Assembly: GCA_027886175.1 (NCBI GenBank)
Contig: JAJNNQ010000075.1
Location: 82,687,001 to 82,751,000 of the forward strand
DNA length: 64,000 nt
Reading direction: 5' to 3'
From: Phylloscopus collybita
Taxonomy: Eukaryota > Chordata > Aves > Passeriformes > Phylloscopidae
This document shows positions 40,881-53,153 of this stretch, one piece after another. The notes beneath the pieces are model-generated. The model was not told where the DNA came from. It saw nothing but the letters and a program-made list of their open reading frames with translations, and did no database searches. Each line of letters starts with the position of its first letter. The stretch's first letter is position 1. The position numbers were made by a program, and so were the translations under genes.

Positions 40881-43800
40881 TATGAGGCTCAGAACTACAC
40901 CCCCTAGGCAGCACAGAATCTGAAAAACAGGAAAGATAATACTTGAGCCATCTGATGCACCAACAAGGGCATAGCCTGTAAGGTGCAGGTACAAACCCTT
41001 TTCCTCTGCCCCGCTGCAAGTCAGGCTGGTTTTGGGGTATGGCTCTCCCAGAGCAAGACCACCCCAGCTGGGCACAGGGGCAGCCAGGTGGCTGACAGGA
41101 GGCCTGGAGAACCTCACCTATGAGCAAAGTCCAAAGGCACCGCCCTTGTTCTGCCTGAAGAAGGAAAGAAGGGTATTTCAACACGTGGGGCTGCAAAGCA
41201 GAAGGCAATTATGCTGCTCTCTGCCTGTGGGGCAGCAAGGCAGTTTCGGGTTAGTCACTGGGAAATAATTATAGCTGGTCAGGGCAGCGGGGCAGAGGAC
41301 AGACAGCAGCCAGACATGGAGGCAATGGAGCTTCCATCACTGCATAGCTAAAAGACAACCCTATATAAACTATACCCATGTTGTTGGAACAACATGGGTA
41401 TAGTTTATATATTATTGTTGACATTATAAGAAATATTTCTGTATGGTATCTGTAATACTCTAAGCCAGTAAGAGACAGTAAATATTCCACTGGGATCCCT
41501 TCCAGCCTTCATTCTTCATTGAGCACAGCTCAGACTGAAATTCTACATGTTACACATCACTTGTAAGAGGAAAATCACCCATGCAGAGCTCAGCATGAAT
41601 GCCAAGTAGGAAATGTCCCCCACCACAGTGCATTAGTCCATCTTCTTCAGGTCATAGGATACGTCCAACTTTGGGGTGTCTGCAGAGGCTCCAGAGACTC
41701 AAGATCTGTAGAGAGTTAACAACACCAGGGCAAAATCGGAACCACCCCTAAGTACTAAAACAGCACAGGCCAGTGACCGTGAAGAAAGGTTTGCCTACAG
41801 ACCAGGAAAGTAGCAAAATCAGTATCCTTTTGGGTTGGGGGCTCTTAGGGCAAGCTCTGCAGATACTTTGAACTGCACTCCCCTTTCTGAACAAGCCAAC
41901 ACAGAGTTCAAGTCCTTACCTAAGATAGAGCTTTTAGAGAAACAAAATAACTTGTGACTTATGCCCTAGGATGGCTGTGGCTGTCTCCTCTCCTGGCCCT
42001 GTGCCTGAGGCTGACCAAAACTGAAACTTGATTTGGAGGGCAGCGTCAGATGTTCCAGTTTGCTCCAAAGGGACTGATGGCAAGAAGAAATACATTGAGG
42101 ATCTTTTTAGTTGTGGGTGCATAGCTGGCCTGTGCAGTGCTGACTTACATATCCCAGTGAACAGCGAACCACACTCTAGGAATTACTCTTTGAGCCTTAA
42201 CGCTTTCACCAGCTATTGAAAGACATTTTGATAATTACGTCAAGCATAAGGAAAACATCTCTATAGTTACTCAGTAACTAAGAGACTTTGTCAACACAGA
42301 AGTGACAGGGTTCTTATTGCCTAGTTAGTTACTTGAAAAAAATGGAATTATTTACTACAGAGGTATTCAATATATTGTATTTGCTAATGCTGCATTTCAG
42401 TGTTACGGCCATGGAAATCAAGATGATTTAATAGCCTAGAGCTTGTCATGTTTGCATCATGGAGGAGGAGCTTCTTTAGGAGAAAAAAAAAAAAAAAAGC
42501 TTTCTGGGAATACTTTATATACATAAATTGTATTTTATTAGATGGCAAATTAAATTGACAATCAGAAGATACCAGTATTGTAAAGTTATTTGTTATCATC
42601 TCCCAAATAATTTCCAAAGACATGCATCACTTTGCAGGAACTTGCATTATGAGGGGCATTTGAAGGCCCTTGAATTTATTCAAGTCAGGTAAAGAAAAGA
42701 AAATTCTAGTAAATATGGCAGAAAGAAAAATAAAGGGTATTCACAAAGGCCACCTTCTGTCTTGAGTCAGTGAAGTCGCCTCCTCCTAAGCATCAAGAAA
42801 ATGAAAGCTGTGCTGTGAGAAAACAGCTGTTTAGGAAGATCCTTTTAAACATAGATGCCGGCATACTGCTGGGAGCTTGGCTCTTTTTAATGTTTTGCTA
42901 CTGCCTTTTGATTTATTATGTGTTCCGTTCTCCCCTGGCCCCCTGCCCACCATTTCAAAATGAATGAAAGAGATTAGCTGTGACAACAGCATGGGGAACG
43001 TGTGCACGAAAGAGGTGAGCCTAGAAGAATGAAACAAACCGCAGTATTGGATATTCTGCAGTTGGGTTTAATTAGAGTAATTAATTGTTGCTCTTTTGCA
43101 AGCGGAATGAAGTGCACGAAGCCACAGACAAGTGGCTCGATGGAGCTGGAGGGAGGGGGCAGAAGCCACCAGCTCCACGGCCAGCTAGCGAGGAAAGGCC
43201 CTGTCCCTTCAGGGAGCAGCATTGTGCTCCCTGGCTGTCCTCACACACCTTGCCACAACCACACATTCCCGGGGCCAACCTGCAGCTCCACGGGCTCACC
43301 CACACCTCCCTCCATCCCAGGTGCCGGCGCTTCCTCGGTGCCAGCAGCAGCTCGGCCTTTTGGAGGAGCCTTCATGAAAACTCCCTTTAATTGTCAGTGA
43401 GCATGGAGCATTAATGCAAACAAATTTCACTGAAAACGAGGAAAAGAGGAAACCATAGAAAAAGAAATTACAAGATCCCCTGCTGCTCAGAAGCAACTCC
43501 CTTGCTTTCTAAAGTAGGCTGCATAAATATTGATCTAGCTGGGATATGCCCTACATTCATTTGCACAGACATTATAAATGTGCTTGAGAATGAGAAATCA
43601 ATCTTGTTTTCCTGAGTGGTAACCATGTACAGCCAAGAATGTGTACAGATAATGCAAATCACAGTTCTCAGACTTGCCACTTAAGCATAGAGCTAGAAAA
43701 GGTGTTCTTGGGGAATGCAGCAAGAAAAGGTCTTCTTCCCTATTTGCTTATTTTCAGGTATTTCCATTAATCCCTATACAGACTACTTAAAACACATGCC

Positions 43801-45607
43801 CACTCCAATTCTAACTATAATCTCTCATCTAACTAGTTTTCTGTATTTTGCCTGCTGAATCTGTGTAGGTTACTGTTTCATAACCTCCTCCAAGCAAGGT
43901 GAGGCACAACCTTAGGCATCCCTATAACTTTATGTCTCCCTCTGTCATTAGCCTTCTTCCGTCTGGCTGAGCACTGCAACACTGCAGCTGGGAAAATCAT
44001 ATCATTAGGTTGCAAAAGCAGTACAGTTCCTGCACTAGGGAGCCACAGGGTGGCTTCTGAAGCACTGGGTGATTAATAATTAATATGTAATTGTTGGATA
44101 ATCTGTTCAGACAGTCCAAGTGTAGGAAATATACGAGTATTTTTTTCTGGAGAATGCTGCTACTAAAATAATAATTTTTTTTAACAAGCCCCCTCCTGTT
44201 ATAACACTACTTAATAAGGGAAATAGTGTAAAACTGCCACATCTTGCTATACATTGTAGTGAAAGATTCTGCCTTTTTACCAAGCAAAAGTGTATGTGTT
44301 TATAAAGTAGAAGATGTGGCAAATGTTAGGTGACAGAAATAAGGAATTGTGTGTCTAGCTGGATTTTTAAAGAAAATGATTCAACTGTTTTTATATATGT
44401 GATCTGACTTCTTTGAGCTACCATTTGGCTGATTCCTCTGCTGGTTTTATTGGCTTGGCTCATTATTTTTACTTATTTTCATCTCAATTTAAGCATTCTA
44501 AATAATACCTTTACAGAAAGCATTTAAAATGGTTTTATTGCTTCAAAGACAAAACCCCTTCAAATGAAAAATGTAGAGTCCCCTTTCACAAACATAACTC
44601 CAGAACAATATGATGCAGTAAATTAATGGAATAGGCTTTAGATGGTGAAAATGCTATCTTTAAAGACCTGGCAAAGGCAGGACGAAAAGATGACTCAAGT
44701 GATCCCTATTTCTTCTAATTACTGGCCATACTGACAGAGCTCATCACCATTGGCCTCGAAATGAAACAATTGTCATGCTGCATTTCAAGGCTGTGATTCA
44801 GGAGCTGCAGGATGTGTCTTTCTGTTTCACAACACTGTTATATATGGAGATACTCAACTATGCTGTGAGGATGCTGAACTTAGAATATTCCTGCATTACA
44901 CAAGTAGGGTTTTTTTGAACTCTGGCTGAAATATGCAGAACCTGATAATCTATCAATTTACTCTCAGTGACTAATGATCCTGTGTTAAAATGCAGGATAT
45001 TCTTATAATGGACAGATGCTCCACATTATAAAACGTGTTTTGTTCAGCTGTACATTCAATATGATTTGTAGCTACGGTGCAGAAGCAATCCAAAAAGATA
45101 AATTTGCTTACTGAAGGCAGCTGTCAGGCTATACTAAGTGGAGGAGCAGAAGCACCAGCTTTCAGACAGCAATGTCTTCCAACAAAACAATTTCAGCCAA
45201 AGATACGGAGCTTAGAGAATAATGAAATGTTACAGCTGAAGTACCAGGATAATTGAGCCTATAACATCTGCTCTAAATGTAGTGACACCAAAAATAAGTC
45301 CTTCTGTCTGTGTTGTTGTTCCTTGTTAAAGGAGAGTGCAAATATGCAACATGACCCCAGCACATCAGGGAATTTGGGAACAGAAGCAGCTTGCTATCAC
45401 AATTACCCTTCCCCTGACAAAGAAGGAACTTTCTCAGCAAAAATATAACAAAGATGATGCTTGGGTTGTTTTCCAATAACCTTTACAAGAAAGAAAAAGG
45501 GATCATACTTAATTAGCCCCTTTAATAAGGGTTTTTCTGGTGATTGTTTTACAGCTGGAAGAAAGCATTAGGGTCAAGGTGTTTGATTGATTTTGCCTTG
45601 ATTTTTA
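40881..45607. other. Intergenic, no gene recognised; contains a palindrome
   Basis: Holds the 24-bp-arm palindrome at 41362-41411, an A-run at 42482-42498 and motif-dense AT-rich segments near 43040-43100 and 44070-44100. A GC-rich stretch lies at about 43120-43370. ORFs here are short and overlapping, with no recognisable protein. Confidence 0.5.
41362..41411. repeat. Near-perfect palindrome, 24-bp arms, 2-bp centre
   Basis: The left arm 41362-41385 is the exact reverse complement of the right arm 41388-41411, separated only by GG. Pairing ends at 41361 and 41412. The arm contains 'aaactatacccatgttgtt'. It could extrude as a cruciform or be a small foldback insertion. Confidence 0.95.
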
Positions 45608-45755
45608 GTCATAGAAGCACAGAATGGTTTGGGTTGGAAGGGACCTTAAAGATCATCTATTTTCAACCTCCCTGCCATGAGCAGGGATACCTTCCACTAG
45701 CTTGCTCAATTACAAATTGGTACATTTCTCATAAGATACTGTATTGAATCATTCC
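45608..45755 (-). repeat. CR1 LINE 3' fragment
   Basis: 'tcatagaagcacagaatgg', 'tttgggttggaagggacctt', 'aaagatcatctattttcaac', 'cctgccatgagcagggatac' and 'cttccactag' give a close match to the reverse complement of the CR1 3' terminus. Low divergence makes it the youngest-looking CR1 in the window. Confidence 0.95.
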
Positions 45756-48700
45756 TGAAAGAGAGAAGGGAGGCAGAGAAAAAAAGATGGGTGTGTTGTA
45801 GGGACAAACTCCAGTAAGACTTTCTCTTTGTTCCAAATTACTATTGAGTTTGATTAACCAGAACCCTTAATTTGCGTATTCACTCTGTTGTGATTTCCCC
45901 TGGTTTGAAGAAGTGGGAAACCAATCCCAGCCCCTGTCCAGCAAATCCACTCACAAATGCATGCTGCTGGTTTCCCTTCCACAGTATAAACACAAAGGAA
46001 TATTCAATTAAATTGAAAAAGGACACATTTAAAACTCAGAAAAAGGAAATAAATTTTTTGCACAGCATGCAATTACTCAGCCAAATCCCTTCCTACCTAG
46101 TATCATCACAACCAAAATCTTAGCAGGAGTCAAAAGAGGACTGCTAATACATGCATAAAAACAAACAAGAGCTTTGGAAGGGATTTATACTCATGCTTCT
46201 GGGGTAAAGCCAACTTCCAATCACTTCAGTTTTGAGAACAGGTTTCTGAGACTGGCTATCCCACACCATCTACCATCACTGTCCTTTCATCTTTCCTTTA
46301 AATGTGTGGTGACAACCCCTTTGCAGCAGGATGCTATCTAGAAGGACCAGTAGTCTAATCCACTTATGCTGCTGAAAAGATGTAGTTAGGAAATTCTGCA
46401 AATGATTTACAAATCATTTCAGTATCCTGACTCTTGCCAAAAAACAGCCTTTGTTTAGGTATTTGACAATCTGTCGTTACACTCGTTCAACAGCAACCAC
46501 ATTGACAACTGATTCCTGGCTGAGTGACTCAGCCTGCTAATTCCAGCCTGCCAGAACTTCACTGAGGTTTTGTGCACTGCCAGGCCCTGGGTGATGTGAT
46601 CTCACTTTGATGTTCGCCCTGCTCTTGGAAGGCTGACCTGAGGATGCTCAGATGTCATCCACCATAATGCACATTACTTACCAATACTTCTTCTCTGTAG
46701 TGAGATGTGTTCATTAGATGTCTCATACAGAGGCTTTCCAAATTCCTTGGCTTTCTTCAGTCAGTGAATCCCCTTCAGGGATGGTCATGGAGCAGCCTGC
46801 ATTTGTGCCTGCCTGACCTCTGTCACTCCATGGTGACTCTAGAGCAGTGTGACCACTCCTCTGACATCTGGTCTGCACCACTGATGACAGAAGGAGAGTC
46901 AGTAGAGCCTTTCTAGTAGCTGCATGTTCCTACACAGCTTCCCTGAGAGCTCCTGAGTGGGGTTGCTGGTCTCAGAGACTTCCATGGTCCGTCTGATCTG
47001 GAAGAGCATTCATTCTCAGAGTAAGTGAAGAGGAGCAGGCATGTCTGGTGGTAAATGCTCCCTCAAGGCAGCAGAACTCTGGCTAAAGCACCTGAGAGCA
47101 AAACATCACACACGGGGAATCAGCGGATACTTTTTGCAAGCAATGCCACCATGTGGGGGAATGATGTGATAAATGGGTTTCCAGCAGTCACCTAAAAATC
47201 CACTGCAAGTTCCTTGTAGGCTGGGATCTGATATGAGGAAAATATAAAAGGGCAGCCAAGAACGGTAGGACACAAAATACTTGGCTATCACCCAGAAACG
47301 CCTGCAGCCCAGCTGTGCTAAGCCGTGACAGATATGAACCCTGGCCAGCAGCCTGACTGCAATTGCTGTGGAGAAGAGCTCTCTGGCTGGCTCTTGTGTG
47401 CTGGACTATGGACCAACCTCATGGAAAAGCCCACCACGCTGGGCTTCTTGCAAAAGCCTGATTGCTCACCGTCACAGATACCAAGGCAGCTCCATCCCTC
47501 TGCCTCTTCAACTCTGCAGGGTGGTGCTCACCCTGTGCACCACCTGTTTTTTTTTTCTGAAAGTGGAGGCTGGAAAGCTTTGGTTCCTGGCAGTATAGCA
47601 TTCCAGATCCACTACTGGTGCAGGATAGATCTGTTTGGTGTGGCAAAGAAGTGTGTCAGGTTGCTGGAAGGTGAAGCTTGTGCTATTATTATGAAAGCAG
47701 GTTATTAGTACTTGTTGGCAGAAACAATGTTCCTAAAAATCCGGCTGACTTTCAAACACAGCCTTTCCCAACTGCGGGGGGGGGGCCACCAATGGGTTTT
47801 CACAATGAGTTCACCGCCTGTCCTACGAAGAGGCTGATGAAAATTTAACCCCAAGGCATGTCTTGATCTGCCGAGTGCTTAGGTCACAGGCACTGAATAT
47901 CTTGGAGAACATGCTACCAGTGACAGTGCCTGGGCATGCATGCATTTGGGAAAACTAAGAGCTTATTCTACTCCAGCAATGAGAATTCACATCAATTTGG
48001 AGAACCTGGTTTTACCCTTGCTCTGACCAGAACAGGTGGAGTCTCACAGATCATTCAGATTTTTTCCTGGCACTTAGAAAGCAATAAAGGACACCTTTAG
48101 AAAACCAAAAGCAGGATGATGCTGCCCCTGAAAGAGTTTGGATGCCAGTTATATACACACAACTGTAGTTTGGTGTATTCTGACCAACATCTGCAAAGCT
48201 TATAATGCACACTTTCACCTCAGTCAAACCTGGATTCTAAAATACTAGCTGTTCTTCCTTTCCTGTGGTTTCCCTTCCTGACTGTCCCAGGCCAGCTTCT
48301 GCACAGACTGACAGAGAGCACAGGGCAGGGCATCACAGTGACACCCACTGTGGGTTACTGTACGGGGAGCCACATGATCTGTCGGTGAAGTGATAGACTC
48401 ATTTTCCTGGAAGTTTTGTTTAGCCTCACCCATGAATACCGAGCCCGTTCCCTTCGTTCCAGTGTATTACAAAGAGCTCCCTTAATCTCATGCAGCAGCA
48501 TGTCACAGCCCTGTGACTATGCAGTCATAGCTGGAATGGCTGAGTGAGTGTGCAGGGGAGGGATGGAGCTCTGAAGCCAAGGCACCTTTGGTAGTAGCCA
48601 CATTCGTCTGCTGCTGACATGGCACATGAAAGCGATTCTGCACACAAGTTCATGGCTGCCAGCCTAGAAGTCAATGGGCATTTTGTCACTGGAAAAAAAC

Positions 48701-51700
48701 CCCCTACTCTCCTAGATTTAACTCCTTACAGTCATTTTTGTCAAAGCTCAGATCTGGTCCCTACAGATTTCCTGAAAGCCCTTCTGAGAGGAGTGCTTGG
48801 GGAGCCACAGCAATGACAGCAAGCTATTTTAGTATTAAGTTGATCCTGCCAATATTTTAATTGTATAAGGCTTTATTTTGTTAATTTCATTGGAGTATTT
48901 CCATGTTTACTCTTAACAGGAGACACCTTTGGTGTTGAAGAAATAAATTTTAAAAGGCTCTTTCAAAGGGCATAATGTGCATCTTTGTTTATACTTCAAG
49001 TAAAGTACTGTAGATGCAGCTGCTGATAGCACTCTCTACTAGGATAAATCATCACTAACACATATTTTGAGGATTTAGCTTCTTCCCCTGTGCTATTCTC
49101 ACTTAGTGCTTATGACATTCACAAATAAATAACTTGCATTTATGTGATAGATTCTTACTGTATTGAAGATACCTGAGATTCTTCAGGCACAATTTATTTT
49201 AATGCAAAACATTCCCATTACACTGCTGGCAGTGCTACTCCCATCATCCTGGCACACAGGAGTGGCAACACACCACACAGAAGAGGCAAATACAAGTGAG
49301 TAGGGCCATGACCTTTCTAAGCCAACTTTGTTGCCAAACCTGCTGTATGGCGGAAACATATCCTCAGTCTGACATGAAAGGGCTTTATGCACAGTCTTTA
49401 AACAACAAGCAGTATCCTTCCTCCAAGATATTTACAAGGGAATTAATGGGAGATGACTAACCTCGTGAAAAGCTGATACCAAAAATGTTGGAATCTCTTG
49501 GGTCACTTCAAATGCACCAGTCATGCTATTTAGGGCATTATGTAAAATCATCACATTCAAGTCACTGTGTTGGCTGCAGCTTAATGAATCCACGTTAATC
49601 CATCTCTATCAGTAGTGATGAATACTGTACCTTGAGGAGTTGTAGAGCTCTGAAACAAAAAGGGCTTAAGACGCCATATGAGGAAGTAAGATAAAAAGAA
49701 ATAATTACAAGGAAGGATTTATAAAGTTCTGGAAGAGAATCTTTTAGTGCTTTAATATCTAACAGGCAGCAAGGCTCTTTTTCTTTAAAAAAAGCAACAA
49801 ATAAAACAAATAGCTTAAAATGGTAGAGTCAAAGACACAGTAAGAGGATTAGCGTATGGGGTTGCTGAGTCTACTGGCAATTATAAGGTCTGGCTTTGCA
49901 AATAGTATCAACACAAATGAAAAGCAAAATCTGTAAAATAATAGTTTAATTTTAAGACAGTATCTAATATAACACTAGAATGTATAACATAGACCTGTAA
50001 TCAATCCAGGTATAACAAAGCTGAGGTTTTTTTCCCTTTCTTTTTCCTCAAGTTTGTTTTCTCTGCATGTGGCTTTCAGCCACACGGTTAACTCAGGATC
50101 CGCTGCTCATTGCCTTGAACTGCAATGGTTTCCTTTCTTTCTTCAAATGATGGGAACAAGAAGTTTATGCTGAAGAAGAAATTCCAAATTTTGCTAAGGA
50201 AGCTGTCCAACTGTTTAATTGCAATGGTAACAGAGCTCAGCCTGTGCATGTCACAACGGGAAACATTTGTGTAATCAAAGGATCTCCACACCACGTCGCT
50301 GCTGATGACTTAGGAAAACCCTGCCTTGCTGAAAACAATACAGGTTAGCTCTACAAGAAACTAAAATTCAGGTGGCCAAGTACTGCAAGTGAGAATCACA
50401 GCCACTTGAACAACCTTACAGCTGGATTCTGCACATGGCTCCAGCCCCTCTGTCCAGAGGGAGCTGGGACAGGACTCTAGTGCAGCAAGAAGGAAGTTTC
50501 ACAGCCACTCCAGTTCCAGAACACGGGGACCTGACTTGTGCCTATCACCTTGAGAGGGATCTAATGTGCAGCCAAGAAAGTACTTGCCTCTTTTCTCTCC
50601 ATATTATGAAAATATTTACATCTACTCCTGTTTGTAACATGCTTTGAAGTGCACTGCTGAAGAACATGTAGAAGTGTTGATATTACTTGTATGGAAGTGG
50701 TTTTGGAATCAGAAATACAGATCAAGCCTTGCTGAAAATTATTTAGGGAGCTGTAGGTACAAATAACCTCCTGGATCATAAGAATTCAGTGTTACTGAAT
50801 ATATAAACAAAAGGGCAACTGTAAGATCACTTACAGCCTTTAAATTATCTTTCAGGCATTGAGTAATGGAAACTTTCCTGTTCAAGAATAGTTCTTAAAC
50901 ATATCCTCAATATAAGAACACTTTTAAAAGTAAATGTTTCCCTGAATAAGCACCATCTTAAACACCTCACTAGATTGAAGGCTTTACGTGCCAAGATGAG
51001 CACAACTGCTGTGGAACATACAGACACTATTGTGCTCAAGTTCGCAGCTGGAGCAACAATCAGCATAAAATTTCAGTTCCTTGTTATCTGTATATCCAAT
51101 TTGGTTCCTATAGCTGTGACAATTGCAAATATGAAGGAGGGGCACAGGTGCATACCTTTGAAAAATGAAATTAATCCCCACTGATAAAATATTATTTTGA
51201 GAACAATTTCCATATGACAACATTCAATTTCTCTTTAGAAAGAAGGTTATTCTTACTATATTGTTCAATTTGAAATGGTCCCTTTGCTCATCCATCTCCT
51301 ATGTATTGTATCTCCAATTACACATACAGTGGCAAATACCTTTTGTTTCAGCATTTTGACATTGAAATAAGTCTCTTGCTTTGTCATCTGTAGAAAAATT
51401 CTACCTTACTAAAAAAACAGGCTACTAAAGAGGAGAGCTGAGTAAGTTCCCTACCACTCTGCAGGGTTGAAGGACATGAAGTTTGTTCTTTCTAAGCTCC
51501 TTCTCCACCTTCACACATTAACTGGAACCCCTAAAGTGATTCATACCTTCTTGAAACACAGCTGAACATTTAGCAGCATCATTGAAGATGACTTATAGCA
51601 GAGAAAGTATAATCTTTCCCACACTAGCATTTCTCTGCACTCATCTTAGCTTTTGATCCAGAACTGACTTGTCAGTCAATTTTTCTGTAGTCAAGGACTG

Positions 51701-53127
51701 GGGGATTAAGCAATTCTTGTTTCATGATAGCATATTATTTTGCAATATCTTTGAAAACAAAACTGAAACCGGGTGTTCACTGTGTATTTGATATAACTAA
51801 AAAAAAAAATAAAATCCCTTTGAGTATAGTTCATGGTAAAACTGAGTCTACAGAAGCTGTTTACTATCCCATTGCAGCAGATATTCCTGAAAAATTAGAC
51901 AGAACAAATAAGCCATCATTGAATTGTCTGGCAAAATATTAACTGTAGCTAAACCAAGATGTTACCAGAAATGCAGGGGTATAATGCTAACAAAGAACAG
52001 AACAGAACCGGCAGCAATATGAATCAAAGTTGGACCTGGTCCTCTCTTCTACATTCATAATGAAAGAGTCAGGAAAACCACAGACATCAGCTGATACCCA
52101 TAATCTGTCCCTTCCCTTGCAGAAACATCTAATAACAGCACAGTGTATCCCTGAGGGCTTTAAAGGAATCCGTGAGACTTGGGGAGGCAGATTTCAGAAG
52201 AGGCTAAGCAGGAATTAACACACTCCAAGCACCACTGCAGTTACTCAGTCAGCTCTGGGGATGTGTACGGAGCCGGATGCCTCCTGCTGTAGCTGTAGCA
52301 GCTGCCAGAAGAAATGTAGCCAGTGGAGATCACAACAGCTCCAGCCTCTGTGAGGATTTCAGATAAGGTCTGATAACTCTGTATGTAACACTGTCCTCAA
52401 AAGTCTTCTTGTGGTTTCAAGACCTCTGGCATTTTCCTGCATCTGTGTGTGTGAGTGTATAATTTGTATATTCAGTATAAGGAGTTTTGATATGGAGTAA
52501 TTTATAGTAATCTTCGATAAATTACTTTTTATTCCCTTTTTTTTTTTGCCAACTCCTGTAATCAGAAAACTCCTCCTCAAGATCGCCCAAGTCTGGTCAG
52601 AAAACTGCAGGTTGCAAACCATCCTGTTTCATTTTACCTGTCTCCCAAACAGCTGTCATCAATCCAACTTTACAAAAGGGAAATGTGTATTTCACCCTTC
52701 CCTTTCCTCCTGTCAAACATCAATTTCATAAACTCCATTCCCATGTCTGACAACACCAGTTAATCCCTAACAAAATTCACAATTTCAGGAGGGTTTAAGA
52801 GTATACATAAGATACTGGGAAATGGAAAATAGCAGAGCTTTCTCACATGCTGGAGAGTTCAATTTAAATATGCATATACTTAGAGGTTTCAAGCACACTT
52901 CCCTGCACAATGCAAAAATAACCAGGCTGGGTACTGCTAACATTTGGAAGTGCTAGGCCACTAGAGAAACTGCCGCCTTCATATTCAGCAAAGTATGAAA
53001 ATCGACCGCACGCTCCCTTTCCTTCTCACAGCTCAACTCGGGACTCATAGGATGCCGGAGCCTCACTGCAGCCTTCTGCTCCTGAACAAATTTCATGGGG
53101 CAGAGATAAATATAAATCCAACAACTT
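45756..53127. other. Intergenic, no gene recognised
   Basis: AT-rich throughout, with a G-run near 47777-47787 and T- or A-runs near 47548-47556, 51799-51809 and 52538-52548. No recognised repeats, exons or RNA genes. Confidence 0.5.
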
Positions 53128-53153
53128 CCCCCCCCCCCCCCCCCCCCCCCCCC
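53128..53153. repeat. Poly(C) tract, 26 bases
   Basis: Twenty-six consecutive C. The complement is a G26 run able to form G-quadruplexes, and the C strand can form an i-motif. Its true length is prone to sequencing error. Confidence 0.9.

Noticed and set aside
41480..41520. 'ggatcccttccagccttcatt' resembling a CR1 3' end
   Set aside because: Too short and without the expected upstream CR1 landmarks to call.
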